DNA of 64,000 nt, from the NCBI GenBank assembly GCA_965208065.1, contig OZ242313.1, forward strand, positions 3,720,001-3,784,000, read 5' to 3'. Shown one piece after another: positions 28,761 to 38,298 of this stretch. The notes under the pieces are model-generated. The model worked only from the letters and a program-made list of their open reading frames with translations, did not search any database and was not told the DNA's origin. How positions within the stretch are numbered: the first letter of the stretch is position 1; every line of letters begins with the position of its first letter. Made by a program: the position numbers and the translations under genes. The DNA comes from Bin103 sp002238925 (lineage in GTDB: Bacteria; Spirochaetota; Spirochaetia; SZUA-6; Bin103).

Positions 28761-29854
28761 TGACGCCACCGGACACCTCCGGGAGCCCGGCTGCCGCGCC
28801 GCGCCAGGATCGCCGCCACCGCCGGCTCGCAGGAGCCGGGAATGGCATCTCCGAGCGCGACCTGGTGGAACAGGGCCCCGGCCAGAGCGGCGTGCTCGGC
28901 CACCGCGACGCCGTTCGATTCGGCCGCCGTGCGCATCGGCGCCACGCCCCCGGCGGCAGCCTTGGCCACTACCACCGGCGCCGTCATGGTGATCCGGTCC
29001 CATCGCAATGCCACCGCCGCGCGCGCCGGGTCGGCTATCACCAGGTCCGCACCCGCTACCTGGTCGGCGGCGGTACGCGCCAGCAGCGCCCGCATCCGGG
29101 CCCGCAACCGGTCGCGTACCACCGGGTCGCCCTCCTGCAGGCGCCGCTCCTCGCGCTCCTGCGCCGGCGACCGCTGCGACCGCCGGCGCTCACGGTAGGA
29201 ACGGTACAGGTAGTCCGCCGCCGCCAGCACCAGCAGGGCGAACGCCGCCTGCGCGGCCAGGCGCAGGGCGGCGCCGAACACCGCGGCGGCCGCCGACGGC
29301 GCCGCCGCCAGTCCACGCAGCGCGGCACCGATGTTGAACACCGCAATCACCGCTACCGTGCCAACCTTGACGAACTCGCGGCCAAAATTGAACGCGGTGT
29401 CGGCTGACCACAGCCGCCGGCCCACGCTTGGCCAGTCCGGGGCGATGCGCCGCCAGCGCGGCGCCACGCTCCGCCAAGTGATCGGCAAACCGTTCTGTAC
29501 GAGATGTCCGGCCACGGTACCGGCGAGGCCCGCCGCCACCAGCGGCCCCGCCAGCCGCGCCGTGGGGCCAAGCGCCGCCGGCAGCAGGCCGGTCATCCCG
29601 GTGCCGGCGCCCGCGGTTGCCACGCGCCCGAAGAACAGGCGCAGCAACTCGCCGCCGGCGGCGGCCACCGCGGGGCCGGTCAGCGCCGCCGCGGCGATAC
29701 CGGTCAGCAACACCACCGCTGCCGTGACCTCCGGTGAGCGCACCGGCGCGCCGGTCTCGGCGGCGCCACCGCCGCGCGCGGCCCCGGCGCGCAGCCGATC
29801 GTCGGCGGCGCCGCGCCCGAAGCCATCCAACGCCGACCGGTCCGCGCCGCTCAC
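28757..29854 (-). CDS. flhB: Divergent FlhB lacking the self-cleavage motif
   Basis: Export-apparatus protein that normally switches secretion from hook to filament substrates after cutting itself at NPTH. 365 residues with about four spans (first near 43-60), the cytoplasmic linker RSPAQEREERRLQEGDPVVR, and a C-terminal domain with RITMTAPVVVAKAAAGG. The cleavage site reads ADPARAAVALRWD: Asn is Asp275, and Thr-His is Ala-Arg (277-278), so the cyclising Asn is gone. The usual N-terminal Lys/Glu-rich EKTEKPTPKKL segment is also missing, replaced by a Gly/Ala/Arg-rich sequence. Identity rests on domain order and its place between fliR and flhA. GTG start, 4-nt overlap with fliR. Confidence 0.88.
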   Translation of the reverse strand: MSGADRSALDGFGRGAADDRLRAGAARGGGAAETGAPVRSPEVTAAVVLLTGIAAAALTGPAVAAAGGELLRLFFGRVATAGAGTGMTGLLPAALGPTARLAGPLVAAGLAGTVAGHLVQNGLPITWRSVAPRWRRIAPDWPSVGRRLWSADTAFNFGREFVKVGTVAVIAVFNIGAALRGLAAAPSAAAAVFGAALRLAAQAAFALLVLAAADYLYRSYRERRRSQRSPAQEREERRLQEGDPVVRDRLRARMRALLARTAADQVAGADLVIADPARAAVALRWDRITMTAPVVVAKAAAGGVAPMRTAAESNGVAVAEHAALAGALFHQVALGDAIPGSCEPAVAAILARRGSRAPGGVRWRQ

Positions 29855-30705
29855 GGTACGGCTCCAGTACCGGCCGGCGCGCCGCTCTGCGCGGCCGGAA
29901 GCGCCTCCGGCATACCCACGAGCACGCGCCGCAGCGTGGCGAAGGCGTCGTCGAGCGCCCCGGACGCGGCGCTCAGCAGCAGCGGCAGCGCGACCAGCAA
30001 GATCACCAGGCCGGCGCCCAGGGACAGCGGCAACCCCAGCATCAACAGGTTCATGTGCGGCGCGACGCGCGCCAGCATGGCCAGGGCAAGCGACACCAGC
30101 AGCAGGGCGGCGAAGATCGGCAGCGCGATCGTCATGGCGGCGCCGAACAACCGCGTCAGGCTGCCGGCGACCGTCTGCAGCAGCAACCCGGCGCCAACCC
30201 CGGTGCCGGCCTCGAAGCTGACCACGAGATCGGCGGCGCGCAGGGCGTGGAACGAACCCGCCACGCCGTCCAGCATCAACCGGTGCAGGCCGCCCACCGA
30301 CAGGAACGCGATCAGCGCGAGTACGTGGAACAACCCGCCCAACAGCGAAGTACGGCCCTCCGTCACCGGGTCGAGCAGCTCCACGATGCCGAACCCGACC
30401 GGCAGCGAGATGAACTGACCGGCGGTCTGCAGGGCCGCGAAGCCCAGGAACACCAGGAACCCCAGCAACACGCCCACCAGTGCCTCGCCGATCAGCAGCA
30501 AGGCGAACTGCATCCCGGATGCTGGCACCGGGTAACCGCCGGCGAGCACACCGGGCAGCGCGATCACGGCAATGAACAACGCCAGCCCGATCCTGCCCGG
30601 CCCGGGAATGGCCGCGGACGAGAGCAGCGGCGCCACCTGCATCATCGCCACGACCCGCGCCAGGACCAGCAGTCCGACGCCGAGGTCGCCGGTGAGCAGC
30701 CGCAT
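29851..30705 (-). CDS. fliR: Flagellar export gate protein FliR
   Basis: Integral membrane part of the FliPQR export channel. 284 residues, about six hydrophobic spans, with the typical GEALVGVLLGFLVFL and the GQFISLPVGFGIVELLDP region and C-terminal LGLPLSLGAGLVILLVALP. The ATG at 30705 overlaps the fliQ stop (TGATG), which fixes the start. The flhB GTG overlaps its stop. Confidence 0.95.
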   Translation of the reverse strand: MRLLTGDLGVGLLVLARVVAMMQVAPLLSSAAIPGPGRIGLALFIAVIALPGVLAGGYPVPASGMQFALLLIGEALVGVLLGFLVFLGFAALQTAGQFISLPVGFGIVELLDPVTEGRTSLLGGLFHVLALIAFLSVGGLHRLMLDGVAGSFHALRAADLVVSFEAGTGVGAGLLLQTVAGSLTRLFGAAMTIALPIFAALLLVSLALAMLARVAPHMNLLMLGLPLSLGAGLVILLVALPLLLSAASGALDDAFATLRRVLVGMPEALPAAQSGAPAGTGAVP

Positions 30706-30992
30706 CACGGCATCGCCCCCAGCGCCGGGATGCTCTCGAACAGCCGGGTGGTATAGTCCACCATCGACGCCCCGAGCCACGGGCCGAGCAGCAGGGCGAC
30801 CCCGATCACCGCGAAGATCTTCGGGACGAACGACAGCGTCTGCTCATGGATCGAGGTGGCGGCCTGCACAATCGACACCGCCAGCCCCACCACCACACTC
30901 GCCACCAGCATGGGCGCGGCCAGCACCAGCAGCTGCAGCACCGCGTCGCGGGCCAGCGTGGCCGCCGCACCGAGCGTCATCCCCGCCTCCAT
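30705..30992 (-). CDS. fliQ: Flagellar export gate protein FliQ
   Basis: 95-residue two-span membrane protein of the FliPQR channel, with the family pattern LLVLAAPMLVASVVVGLAVS and QAATSIHEQTLSFVPKI (here ATSIHEQTLSFVPKIFAV), then LLLGPWLGASMVDYTTRLF. The ATG overlaps the fliP stop by one base (TGATG). Confidence 0.95.
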   Translation of the reverse strand: MEAGMTLGAAATLARDAVLQLLVLAAPMLVASVVVGLAVSIVQAATSIHEQTLSFVPKIFAVIGVALLLGPWLGASMVDYTTRLFESIPALGAMP

Positions 30993-31912
30993 CACCGGAA
31001 ACTCTCAATCAGTTGCCGGACCAGCAGGTCCCAGCCATCGACCAGCACGAACAGCACCAGCTTGAACGGCAGCGAAATCAGCACCGGCGGCAGCACGATG
31101 ATGCCCATCGAGATAAGCGTCGTGGCGACCACCATGTCGATGATCACGAACGGGATCAGGATGAGAATACCGATTTTGAACGCCACCGTGAGCTCATGCA
31201 GGATGAATGCCGGGATGAGAATGTAGGTGGGCACGTCGGCGCGCGTGCTCGGCTTGGGAAGATCGCGCATGTGCATGAACAGACGGATGTTGTCGGCATC
31301 GTTGCCGAGCTGGCGGAACATGAACTCGCGGACCGGGGCCTCGGCGCGCAGCAGCATCTGTTCGCCCTGCAACTCGCCGCGCGCGAACGGCTGCAGGGCG
31401 TCGCGGTTGATCGCCTCGAAGGTCGGCCACATGATGAACGCGGTCAGAAACAGCGCCACGCCCATCAGCACCTGGTTGGGCGGCATCTCGGCAAGGGACA
31501 GCGCCCGCTTGACGAATTGCAGCACGATGGCGAGGCGCAGGAACGAGGTCATCAGAATCACGATGGAGGGGGCCAGCGAGAGCACCGCCAGCAGCAGCAG
31601 CAGTTGCAGCGACAGCGCCAGTTCCTGATTCGTGCGCGCCTCGCGCAGCGTGAGGTCCAGGAACGGAATGCTGGTGATGGCCTCGGCTCCCACGGCGCCG
31701 AGGCCGGCGCCGAGGCCGGCAGCCGTCGCCTCCGCCGCTGCGCCCGCGCTCGCGCCCGCCGCCGGCGCCGTCTGCGCCGTCTGGGCCGTCTGCGCCGTCA
31801 CCGGAGCCGCCGGCAGCAACGCCGCCAGCAACGCCATGCCGAGCAGCCGGGCGGCGGCGCTGCGTGCCGGCAAGAAGGTGCGCGACCGCCGCGGGGTGTC
31901 AGCTGGCCGCAT
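30992..31912 (-). CDS. fliP: Flagellar export gate protein FliP
   Basis: Core of the export channel. 306 residues: a signal sequence, then a low-complexity stretch with TAQTAQTAQTA (9-bp tandem repeats near 31767-31801) and Ala/Gly repeats, then the conserved body (PSIVILMTSFLRLAIVLQFV, EMPPNQVLMGVALFLTAFIM, IPAFILHELTVAFKIG, LPFKLVLFVLVDGW). The conserved part looks intact. The ATG lies 14 nt inside the end of fliO. Confidence 0.95.
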   Translation of the reverse strand: MRPADTPRRSRTFLPARSAAARLLGMALLAALLPAAPVTAQTAQTAQTAPAAGASAGAAAEATAAGLGAGLGAVGAEAITSIPFLDLTLREARTNQELALSLQLLLLLAVLSLAPSIVILMTSFLRLAIVLQFVKRALSLAEMPPNQVLMGVALFLTAFIMWPTFEAINRDALQPFARGELQGEQMLLRAEAPVREFMFRQLGNDADNIRLFMHMRDLPKPSTRADVPTYILIPAFILHELTVAFKIGILILIPFVIIDMVVATTLISMGIIVLPPVLISLPFKLVLFVLVDGWDLLVRQLIESFR

Positions 31913-32582
31913 GAGTGTCTTCCTTTGCGGTCGACGCGCCGCCGATGCCTCGCACGCGGTCCCGTTGTTGGCGCAGGAAACCGGTATGCCCGGAAGGCGT
32001 GCTGCCGGTATCCGGCGCGGCGCCGATACCGGCCTCCGCGAGCAGGTCGCGAAACCGGCCGCGCGCGGCGCCGCCATGCGCGGGCGAGTGCGCGGCGAGC
32101 AGATCGACGCTGTCGGGATCGGTGATCTCGGCAACCAGGTTGACCGCCTGGTCGCCGGCGCCCACCAGGTAGTAGCCGCGGCCGGCGCGAACCAGGTGCA
32201 GGCTGCGGTTGCCGCCAAGAGAGCGCGAGCCGAGCACGGCGATCAACTCGCTGTTGGCGAGCCGGCCCGCGGCGCCGCGCCGGATCAACCGGAACAGCAG
32301 GTAGATTGCGCCCAGCACTGCCGCCAGCACCACCACCATGCGCACGAAATCGCCGGTCGAGACCACGCCCTCGGAGACAGCGCCCTCGGAGACAGCGCCG
32401 CCGGCGCGGCCACCCCCCGGGAGCGGCGTCGTGTCGACCACCGCCGCGTCCGGCGCCGGCTGCTGCTGCGCCGGCAGCGGGCCCACCGCAACCAGCAGCG
32501 CGCCGGCAATCAGCAGCGTCCGAACGGTCGTCGGGGCGCCGCGGGCGGTCGCGGTATACAGGCCTGTTCCCTTCCTTGCCAC
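31899..32582 (-). CDS. fliO: Flagellar biosynthesis protein FliO (FliZ-like)
   Basis: Chaperone-like membrane protein for assembly of the FliP ring. 227 residues. It has a signal peptide (TLLIAGALLVAVGPLPAQ), a low-complexity segment with a 15-bp tandem duplication (GAVSEGAVSEG), one span (MVVVLAAVLGAIYLLFRLI, about 82-100), and a cytoplasmic FliO domain containing LGSRSLGGNRSLHLVRAG and GYYLVGAGDQAVNLV. The start GTG at 32582 has no good ribosome-binding site. Position between fliM-like and fliP supports the call. Confidence 0.87.
   Translation of the reverse strand: MARKGTGLYTATARGAPTTVRTLLIAGALLVAVGPLPAQQQPAPDAAVVDTTPLPGGGRAGGAVSEGAVSEGVVSTGDFVRMVVVLAAVLGAIYLLFRLIRRGAAGRLANSELIAVLGSRSLGGNRSLHLVRAGRGYYLVGAGDQAVNLVAEITDPDSVDLLAAHSPAHGGAARGRFRDLLAEAGIGAAPDTGSTPSGHTGFLRQQRDRVRGIGGASTAKEDTHAAS
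32367..32396. repeat. 15-bp perfect tandem duplication in fliO
   Basis: Two adjacent identical copies of GCCCTCGGAGACAGC (32367-32381 and 32382-32396) encode part of GAVSEGAVSEG. The unit is in frame, so it adds five residues without disrupting the gene. Confidence 0.85.
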
Positions 32583-32608
32583 CGGTCTATGCCCGCCGCC
32601 GCCAGGCC

Positions 32609-33484
32609 CTACCCATGCAGATCCCCGCTGCCAAGAATCTCCGTGACCCGAATGCCGTAACTCTCCTCCACTGCCACTACCCGCCCGCGGGCAACGGGCC
32701 GGCTGTTCCTTTCGATCGCCACCGACCCGCCCGCGAACCGGCCGATGCCGATCACCATGCCCTCGTCGAGTGCGTCACCGTCACCGTCACCGTCGTGCAG
32801 CCTGCTGCCGCCGAGCTCCACCGTCAGCATCGCATCGGCCAAGGCGGCATGGGAGGGTCGCCGCGCCGGCATCCCGTGGGCCAGCAATCGATGGCCAATC
32901 GCCGCCAGGCTCGCTTCCGCCGCCGCCAGAAACAGCTGCCCGGCTTGTCCACTGGCGGCCGCGGCGAAGGTGGCGCACACCAGCCGGGTGCCCGGCGCCA
33001 GCAGGTCGGCGGCGTCGGCCTGCCGTTCCAGGTACTCCAACCGCGGCACGACCGTGCACACCGGCGCCCACGCGCGCTGCAGATCGGCCAGCAGCGCCGT
33101 CAGGCCGCGCTGCAAGACCGTGCCCTCGATCTCGCTCAAGCCGCGCTCCGGCACCAACGGCGCGCCGCGCCCGCCGAGCAGCCGGTCGATCAGCAGGAAC
33201 GCCAACGGCCGGTCGACGGCACACAGCGCCGTCCCGGGCAGCGGGTCGAGCACCACGCTCGCCAGCGCCGCCGGCGCCGCCCAGCGGGCGCGCAACTCCC
33301 CCCACGGCAGCCGCTCCACCGCGGCCAGGCGAAACTGAAACGGGGTGCGTGCGAGCGCGGTCAGAGATTCGGCGGCCGATCGCGCAAACCGCCGGTACAG
33401 CGCGTCGACGACGGCGATCTGATCGGCGGCAAGCGGTGCCGCTTGCTTCGGCGTTGCGGCGGATGGCGCCCGGACCTCGCCCAT
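32609..33484 (-). CDS. FliM-like flagellar switch protein lacking the CheY-binding N-terminus
   Basis: 291 residues (FliM is usually 330-345). The middle domain is FliM/CheC-like: ALYRRFARSAAESLTALART, LPGTALCAVDRPLAFLLIDR, and GGRG, the FliG-contact motif. A single SpoA domain ends the protein (GGSVAIERNSRPVARGRVVA). The N-terminal LSQxEIDALL segment that binds phosphorylated CheY is absent: the protein begins directly with about 20 Ala/Pro-rich residues. No separate fliN or fliY follows before fliO. It carries a GACGGT repeat coding DGDGDGD. It could be a FliM fused in role with FliN, or a rotor protein blind to chemotaxis. 9 nt after fliF. Confidence 0.82.
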   Translation of the reverse strand: MGEVRAPSAATPKQAAPLAADQIAVVDALYRRFARSAAESLTALARTPFQFRLAAVERLPWGELRARWAAPAALASVVLDPLPGTALCAVDRPLAFLLIDRLLGGRGAPLVPERGLSEIEGTVLQRGLTALLADLQRAWAPVCTVVPRLEYLERQADAADLLAPGTRLVCATFAAAASGQAGQLFLAAAEASLAAIGHRLLAHGMPARRPSHAALADAMLTVELGGSRLHDGDGDGDALDEGMVIGIGRFAGGSVAIERNSRPVARGRVVAVEESYGIRVTEILGSGDLHG

Positions 33485-33493
33485 GGCTAGCCG

Positions 33494-35137
33494 TTAGTCC
33501 TCGACCATCCACCTGCGCAGCGCGCGTGCCGCGTCCTGCGGCCGGCGGCGTGCCAGGTTCTCGGCGTTGCGGCGCATCTGCTCCTGGTCCGCCAGGCCGC
33601 CGGCACCCGCGGTCCCGTACACGCGCGTGGCGTTATCCAAACGCGCAGGGCCGACGGCGGCACGGTCCGCCCGCCGCCGCCGCCGCCGCCCGCGCACCAT
33701 CGCGGCCACCGCCAGCAGCATCAGCCCGCCGATCGTGGCCGCGGCCACCGGCAGCATGCCCAGGAGCCACGCCTCCCGGCGCAGCAGCGCATCCTCCTGC
33801 TCGAACTGACTGCTGCGGTCAAACTGCAGGTGCTCCACCGCCACCGAGTCTCCGCGCCGCTGGTCCCAGCCGATGGCGCCCTTGACGAGCAGTGACGCCT
33901 TGCGCAGGTCGTCTCCGGAAATCGGGGTGTAGGTACGCCGCACGCTGCCGTCCGAATTCAGAGCCACGCCGCCGTCCGGCCGGAACTCGGTACGCCACAT
34001 TCCGTCGAGAGCCACGCTCACGGTGATGCGGTTGATCGCCCACGGGCTTTCCTCGCGCACCGTGTTGCGCCGGTTCACCACCTCGCTGCGGCTGGCCGAG
34101 CGGCGCTCGTAGGTTTCGGTGGCGGCGCCGTCGCTGGTGCTCCTGACCTCCGCCTGCTCTTCCTCCTCGACGGTGATCGAGGCCACCTGCAGCGCCTCGT
34201 CGGCATCGGTGTCCGGATCGTCCTCGCGCAGTGCAATGGGGAAGTGCTCCTCGGTCGTGGTCGATTGCGAGGACAGGTCGAGGTCAATGTCGAGACGGAC
34301 AATCTGCACCCGATCGGTGGAGAAGATGTTGCCGAGGGCGGTGACGATTTCCCGCTTGTAGCGCTGCTCCAGGCGGTACTTCGTGTCAAGCTGCCGCTCG
34401 ACCAGGGTCATCTGGTCGCGTTCCGCATGGGCGCCGGGATCGTTCACCGGTACGCCGCGGTGGTCGAGGATCACGATGTGCTCGGCGCTCAACCCGGCCA
34501 CGGCGTACTGCACCAGCCGCTGGATGCCGAGCACTCGCTGGTGGTCTTCGAGTATCCCCGATCCCGGCCGGGGTGTGACCACGATCGATGCCGTGGTGGG
34601 GAGCTGATCCTCGGCGAACAACTCGCGTTCCGGCACCACCAGGGTGACGTGGGCGGACACGATATCGTCGACCGCCTCAATGTGCTGTTCGAGGCTGTGC
34701 GTGAGGGCCCGCTGGAGGTTGACGCTGCGTTCGAAGTCGGTAACCGAGAACCGGCCGAGGTCGAATACGGAGAACGGGTCGGTCTGCGCCGGGATCAGAT
34801 CCTCGTAGATAAGGATGCCGCGCAATCGGCGGGCGGTGTCCTGGTCGGCCACGAAGATACGGTCATTGGAGCGAATCTCGTAAGCCGCACCTTCCAGATC
34901 GAGCCGGCTGGCAATGAGCAGCAACTGCTCGGCGTCCGTTACGGGCGCGTTGATCAGGGGAACCATACGCGCGCCGGCACCGATGTTCAACGGCCCGCCT
35001 TCGCGCGACACTCCGATCAGCCCCGCGGCGACCACCACAACGGCAAGCGCGCCGCCAAGCGACAATCGCTGCACCTGGGTCAATCTGCCCCAAAAGCCAA
35101 ACGCCTGTTGCCGCATGCGCGGCAATACGTCGAGCAT
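33494..35137 (-). CDS. fliF: Flagellar MS-ring protein FliF
   Basis: Forms the membrane ring on which the export gate and rotor assemble. 547 residues, full length. First span near 27-44 (LSLGGALAVVVVAAGLIGV), ring-building domains with HVTLVVPERELF and VTPRPGSGI, an acidic low-complexity insert near 275-300, second span near 458-481, and a cytoplasmic tail ending ARRRPQDAARALRRWMVED, which matches the FliG-binding tail of other FliF proteins. The ATG at 35137 follows a G-run; a TTG four codons upstream is possible. It is the first flagellar gene after hslU, with its own promoter. flgB, flgC and fliE, usually before it, and fliG-fliJ, usually after it, are absent. Confidence 0.93.
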   Translation of the reverse strand: MLDVLPRMRQQAFGFWGRLTQVQRLSLGGALAVVVVAAGLIGVSREGGPLNIGAGARMVPLINAPVTDAEQLLLIASRLDLEGAAYEIRSNDRIFVADQDTARRLRGILIYEDLIPAQTDPFSVFDLGRFSVTDFERSVNLQRALTHSLEQHIEAVDDIVSAHVTLVVPERELFAEDQLPTTASIVVTPRPGSGILEDHQRVLGIQRLVQYAVAGLSAEHIVILDHRGVPVNDPGAHAERDQMTLVERQLDTKYRLEQRYKREIVTALGNIFSTDRVQIVRLDIDLDLSSQSTTTEEHFPIALREDDPDTDADEALQVASITVEEEEQAEVRSTSDGAATETYERRSASRSEVVNRRNTVREESPWAINRITVSVALDGMWRTEFRPDGGVALNSDGSVRRTYTPISGDDLRKASLLVKGAIGWDQRRGDSVAVEHLQFDRSSQFEQEDALLRREAWLLGMLPVAAATIGGLMLLAVAAMVRGRRRRRRADRAAVGPARLDNATRVYGTAGAGGLADQEQMRRNAENLARRRPQDAARALRRWMVED

Positions 35138-35214
35138 CGTCCCCCCCAATGCACGAGCGAGCTTGTCCGGGCCGAAGGGTAGACGGCCGCAGGCTAGCTA
35201 TGCCCGTGGATATA

Positions 35215-35243
35215 TTTATGCTTTAGGGGCGAGCTATTGTCAA
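35215..35243 (-). promoter_or_regulatory. Promoter of the fliF operon
   Basis: On the minus strand a perfect TTGACA (35243-35238), 17-nt spacer, CATAAA (35220-35215), followed by an A+T-rich stretch. It lies in the 152-nt gap between hslU and fliF and gives a leader of about 70 nt. It looks like a housekeeping promoter; no sigma-28 TAAA/GCCGATAA pair is seen. The gap also holds an imperfect tandem repeat of CTTTCTCGG just after the hslU stop. Confidence 0.65.
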
Positions 35244-35289
35244 CTCCAACGGCCGAGAAAGCCCGAGAAAGCGCGCTTTTTTGCGTCCG

Positions 35290-36692
<1,403 letters not shown>

Positions 36693-36696
<4 letters not shown>

Positions 36697-37235
36697 GACA
36701 GCTCCTCGACGGTAATTTCGCGGTTCGTGTACACGCAGATGTCGGCGGCAATGTGCAGCGAACGGACCGCGATGTCGCGTGGACCGAGATCGGAGCCGGC
36801 CAGGAATGCGCGCGCCGCGGCGAGCGCGTAGTTGCCGCCGGACCCGATGGCGATCACGCCGTGGTCGGGCTCCAGCACATCGCCGTTGCCGGATATCAGC
36901 AGCGTCTTGCCGGCATCCGCGGCCAGCAGCAACGCCTCCAGGCGGCGCAACAAACGGTCCGACCGCCATTCCCGGGCCAACTCCACGGAGGCGCGGGTAA
37001 GGTCGCCGCCAAACTCCTTCACCTTGCCCTCGAACCGGTCGAACAGGGTGAACGCGTCCGCGGTGCCGCCGGCGAAGCCCACCAGGATGGTGCCGTCGGC
37101 GATCGACCGCACCTTGCGCGCGCTGCCCTTGACGATGGTCGCCTCCAGCGTGACCTGACCATCTCCGGCCATCGCCACCTGCGAACCGCGCCGCACGGCG
37201 ACGATCGTCGTGCCGTGCATGGTATTGCCGTCCAT
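36693..37235 (-). CDS. hslV: HslUV protease proteolytic subunit
   Basis: N-terminal-threonine protease that degrades substrates unfolded by HslU. About 180 residues. The catalytic Thr is the first T of GTTIVAVRRG, so a short propeptide (MDGNTMHG with this start) must be removed, unlike E. coli HslV where only Met precedes it. MAGDGQVTL and GSGGNYALAAARAF follow. The ATG at 37235 has AGGGA 7 nt before it; an ATG at 37256, overlapping the xer stop and preceded by GGAG, would add seven residues. Order xer-hslV-hslU matches Bacillus codV-clpQ-clpY. Confidence 0.95.
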
Positions 37236-37252
37236 GGAATTCCCTGTCTCTC

Positions 37253-38296
37253 TCATTGGTCTCCCGGGGCGTCTCTGGTGTCCGCCAGCGCACGCGGATG
37301 TGCGCCGCGATGCACCTCCCGCAGACGCGCCAGGCTGGTATGGGTGTACACCTGCGTGGTCGAAATGCTCGCGTGGCCAAGCAGCTCCTGCACCACGCGC
37401 ACGTTCGCCCCGGCGTCCAGCAGGTGGGTGGCGAACGAGTGCCGCAGGCTGTGCGGGGTAACCCGCTTGTCGATGCCGGCCGCCGCCGCGGCCGCGGTGA
37501 TAACGCGGCGCGCGCCGCGGTCGCTGAGGCGGCCGCCGCGGCGGTTCAGGAACAGCGCGTGCCGGGCCACCCGTGCCGGCGCCGAGGAAGAAGCGCTCCA
37601 GCCGCGTACGCGGTCGGCGCGCAACGGCAGGTACTGCTGCAGCAGCGCACCGCACTCGGCCCCGAAAAACACGACCCGTTCCTTGTTGCCCTTGCCGAGC
37701 ACGCGGGCGCGGCCCTCGTCAGGCTCCAGGTCGGCGACGTCGAGACCGACCGCCTCCGACACGCGGCAGCCGCTGCCGTACAGGAACTCCAGCAGCAGCA
37801 CGTCGCGCTGCACCCAGAAAGTGTCCGGCGCGGCGGTCGCGGCGGTCGCATCGGTCGCATCGGTCGGGACGCGGCCCGCTTCCATCAGCTTTTGCGCCTC
37901 GCCGGCGAACAGAAATCCCGGCAGGCGCTTACCGGTCTTCAAACCGCGCTGGCCCTGCGCCGGGTTGGCGGCCGGCGCCGCCGGGGTGCCTTCCAGGAAC
38001 CGATAGAAGCCGCGCACGGACGATACCGCCCGGTTAACGCTGGCGGCGCTGAGGCCGGCGCGAGTCAACTGGCCGACAAAGCCGCGCACCTGCCGCGGGG
38101 TTGCGCGAGCCACCGGTACCCCGGCGCCGACCAGGTATTCCAGGTAGCGGGCCAGATCGCCGCGATAGGCGCGCACGGTCTGCGCAGAGTAGCCGCGCAC
38201 CACCGAGAGGTAGCTCAGATAACGCTCCACGGCTCCGTTCGCCTGGTCGGCTCCGGCATCGCTCTGTCCCGCTGTCGCGGCTCGGTAACTTTCCAT
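37253..38296 (-). CDS. Tyrosine recombinase, XerC/CodV-like
   Basis: Site-specific recombinase, probably of the chromosome-dimer resolution (dif) type. 347 residues. N-terminal SAM-like DNA-binding domain (ERYLSYLSVVRGYSAQTVRA) and catalytic domain with Arg in GSGCRVSEAVG, Lys in GKGNKER, HSLRHSFATHLLDAG, LGHASISTTQVYTH with the nucleophile Tyr. A 9-bp repeat (four copies, 37831-37866) codes a variable TDATDATAATA loop. Placed directly before hslV as in Bacillus codV. A second Xer lies on the other side of dprA; which is XerC and which XerD cannot be decided by eye. Confidence 0.9.
   Translation of the reverse strand: MESYRAATAGQSDAGADQANGAVERYLSYLSVVRGYSAQTVRAYRGDLARYLEYLVGAGVPVARATPRQVRGFVGQLTRAGLSAASVNRAVSSVRGFYRFLEGTPAAPAANPAQGQRGLKTGKRLPGFLFAGEAQKLMEAGRVPTDATDATAATAAPDTFWVQRDVLLLEFLYGSGCRVSEAVGLDVADLEPDEGRARVLGKGNKERVVFFGAECGALLQQYLPLRADRVRGWSASSSAPARVARHALFLNRRGGRLSDRGARRVITAAAAAAGIDKRVTPHSLRHSFATHLLDAGANVRVVQELLGHASISTTQVYTHTSLARLREVHRGAHPRALADTRDAPGDQ
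37831..37866. repeat. Four 9-bp tandem repeats in the xer gene
   Basis: Two copies of CGGCGGTCG followed by two of CATCGGTCG, in frame, coding an Ala/Thr/Asp loop between the two recombinase domains. Likely slippage product. Confidence 0.75.
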
Positions 38297-38298
38297 CC

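Noticed and set aside
24221..35137. Virulence-type (non-flagellar) type III secretion system
   Set aside because: FlhF, a WhiG/FliA sigma factor, full-length FliF with both spans and FliG tail, and a FliM-like rotor protein show flagellar ancestry rather than an Sct-type system.
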